Assembly (NCBI GenBank): GCA_900549185.1
Contig: URNM01000098.1
Span: forward strand, 1-6,974
Reading direction: 5' to 3'
Length of the DNA stretch: 6,974 bases
Source: an uncultured Collinsella sp.
GTDB taxonomy: Bacteria; Actinomycetota; Coriobacteriia; Coriobacteriales; Coriobacteriaceae
Shown here: positions 5,806 to 6,974 of the stretch, piece after piece
Numbering within the stretch: the first letter of the stretch is position 1
Layout: the number at the start of each line of letters is the position of its first letter
Position numbers and translations under genes: made by a program
Notes under the pieces: model-generated
What the model was told of the DNA's origin: nothing
Seen by the model: the letters and a program-made list of their open reading frames with translations, nothing else
The model's database searches: none

Positions 5806-6925
5806 CTAGATGGTGAATTCGGCGAAGTTACGGTCGCCGTCTGCGGTGCCGGTGTCGCCTGTTGCGGCTGCCGGCACCAGCGCGTCGCCACCAACGCTTT
5901 GCAGCAGCTCCGCCACATTTGCATCGGGGTTCTGACACAGGATATCGAGCAGTTCGATAAAGTCACGAATGACTTCACGCGGCGTCAGATGCGTGTCGGC
6001 TCCCACACGACCGAACTCGATCTTGAGGAAGTCCACCAAGTCGTTCTCGGTAAGCGTGGGCGTCCAGCCAAAGTAGCCGGCGTGAATTTGCATGAGTTTT
6101 TCGATCAGCACCAGCAACTCCTCATAGGTGAGTGGCTGCAGGCGGATGATGGGCGCGAGCATGTCCTTAAGGTCCTCGCGCGCAAAGCGGCCCTGAGCGA
6201 GTCGGCTGCGCAGGGCCTCGTAGGAGAACACGCCTCGGCGGCGGTCTTCGATAGAGGTTGGAGTGCCGCCCATGATCATGCCCAGGTACTGCGCCTTGCC
6301 CTGGAGCGTGTCGTTGTACATAGTCAGGATCTTCTCGTAGTTGTATTGGCGCGTGATCGCGTTGGGAATCTTGTACAGATTCACGAGTTCGTCGATGAGC
6401 ACCAGCATGCCCTTGTATCCGCTGCAGACCAAAAAGCGTGCAATGAGCTTAACGTAGTCGTACCAGTCGTCATCGCTGATGATGGTCGAGGAGCCCAGCT
6501 CGGCGCGAGCCTCGCTCTTGGTACGGTATTCGCCGCGGATCCATTTGGTCACGCGGCTCATGGCTTCCTCGTCGCCCTCGGATACGGCCGTGCGATAGCG
6601 GCGAAGCATGCGGGTGAAGTCGAAGCCGTGGACCATCTCCTCGAGCGGGGCCAGTTGGGCATTGACGGCCGACTCGTCGACGTCGGCACACGAGGCAACC
6701 CAGCGATCCAGAATTAGGTTGAGCGCACCGCCCTCGGGGCGCGTCTTGGTCGATATATTGCGTATGAGCTCGCGGTAGGTGGCAAGGCCCTGCCCCTGCC
6801 CGCCCTGCAGACGGCGCTCGGGGGATAAGTCTGCATCGGCGACGACGAATCCCTCGCCCATGGCATGCGTTCGGATGGTTTGGAGCAAAAAGCTCTTGCC
6901 GGCGCCGTAGCGACCGACCAGAAAG
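5806..6925 (-). CDS. BrxD-like / DUF2791 P-loop ATPase (5' end missing at contig end)
   Basis: The genuine frame holds 372 complete codons, read from Phe at 6924-6922 to TAG at 5808-5806; base 6925 is the last genomic base of a split codon. It opens inside the Walker A loop GRYGAGKSF, then has VVADADLSPERRLQGGQGQG and TYRELIRNISTKTRPEGGAL. The Walker B strand is MLVLIDEL (173-180 of the visible part), a sensor-like MIMGGTPTSIEDR follows at about 217-229, and a candidate arginine finger lies in ALRSRL. These strings match the BREX ATP-binding family (Pfam BrxC_BrxD, formerly DUF2791). I estimate that 50-60 N-terminal residues are missing. Family members are AAA-like ATPases found next to Lhr-like helicases in type 2 BREX and in TerB-linked operons, presumably working on DNA in the cytoplasm. 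The C-terminal tail (GDALVPAAATGDTGTADGDR) is flexible and low-complexity. The helicase lies 116 bases downstream on the same strand. Confidence 0.85.
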
Positions 6926-6974
6926 CTGTCTCTTATACACATCTCCGAGCCCACGAGACACTGAGCGATCTCGT
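6926..6974. other. Illumina Nextera adapter with i7 index (not genomic)
   Basis: CTGTCTCTTATACACATCT at 6926-6944 is the Nextera transposase mosaic end. CCGAGCCCACGAGAC at 6945-6959 is the read-2 side adapter. ACTGAGCG at 6960-6967 sits exactly at the i7 index position, and ATCTCGT at 6968-6974 begins the P7 flow-cell sequence. The join to real DNA is between 6925 and 6926. Translated, this yields MCIRDS on the minus strand, a familiar artefact in draft proteomes, and VYKRQ in another frame. Bases and residues derived from it should be removed. Confidence 0.97.

Noticed and set aside
5899..6717. 272-codon plus-strand open frame opposite the BrxD-like ATPase
   Set aside because: It lies wholly antisense to a gene with intact Walker motifs. 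Its product is a Val/Ala/Asp/His-rich string without a domain, as expected for the reverse complement of a GC-rich coding frame.
6470..6961. 163-codon minus-strand frame beginning MSRGLGDVYKRQ
   Set aside because: Its start is made of adapter sequence (VYKRQ is another adapter frame) and the rest is an out-of-frame reading of the ATPase gene.

Overview
The window looks like one end of a draft or metagenome contig from a GC-rich Gram-positive bacterium. I infer a gut member of the Coriobacteriia (Collinsella-like). The reasons are GC near 60% in the flanking genes, strong AGGAG-type ribosome sites, an Elp3-family enzyme in a bacterium, and the style of the spermidine-synthase-like and ATPase/helicase genes. 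No marker gene proves the taxon.

Left block, plus strand (1-1220): the 3' end of an Elp3-type radical SAM/acetyltransferase tRNA-modification gene is cut by the contig start. A membrane-anchored spermidine-synthase-like protein follows directly, its ATG touching the Elp3 stop codon, so the two are almost certainly co-transcribed and probably translationally coupled.

Middle block (1221-3244): a visibly more AT-rich stretch holds a 12-TM major facilitator transporter, then two tiny overlapping reading frames that may be one frameshifted gene. A long convergent intergenic region follows, with a strong stem-loop near its left end, a doubtful 81-codon minus-strand frame in its middle and a 22-bp tandem repeat touching the helicase stop. 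This block looks like a later insertion between two GC-rich blocks.

Right block, minus strand (3245-6925): a DUF2791/BrxD-type P-loop ATPase (5' end missing) is followed by a large Lhr/BrxHI-type DEAD/DEAH helicase that ends the operon. This ATPase-helicase pair is the functional core shared by type 2 BREX (Pgl) phage-defence loci and by TerB-associated DNA-processing operons. The partners that would tell these apart lie beyond the contig end. A hairpin immediately after the ATPase stop and a 22-codon frame overlapping the helicase start may set the ratio of the two proteins.

The last 49 bases (6926-6974) are not genomic. They are an Illumina Nextera adapter with an 8-base index, so the apparent N-terminal residues MGSEMCIRDS of the ATPase frame are artefact.
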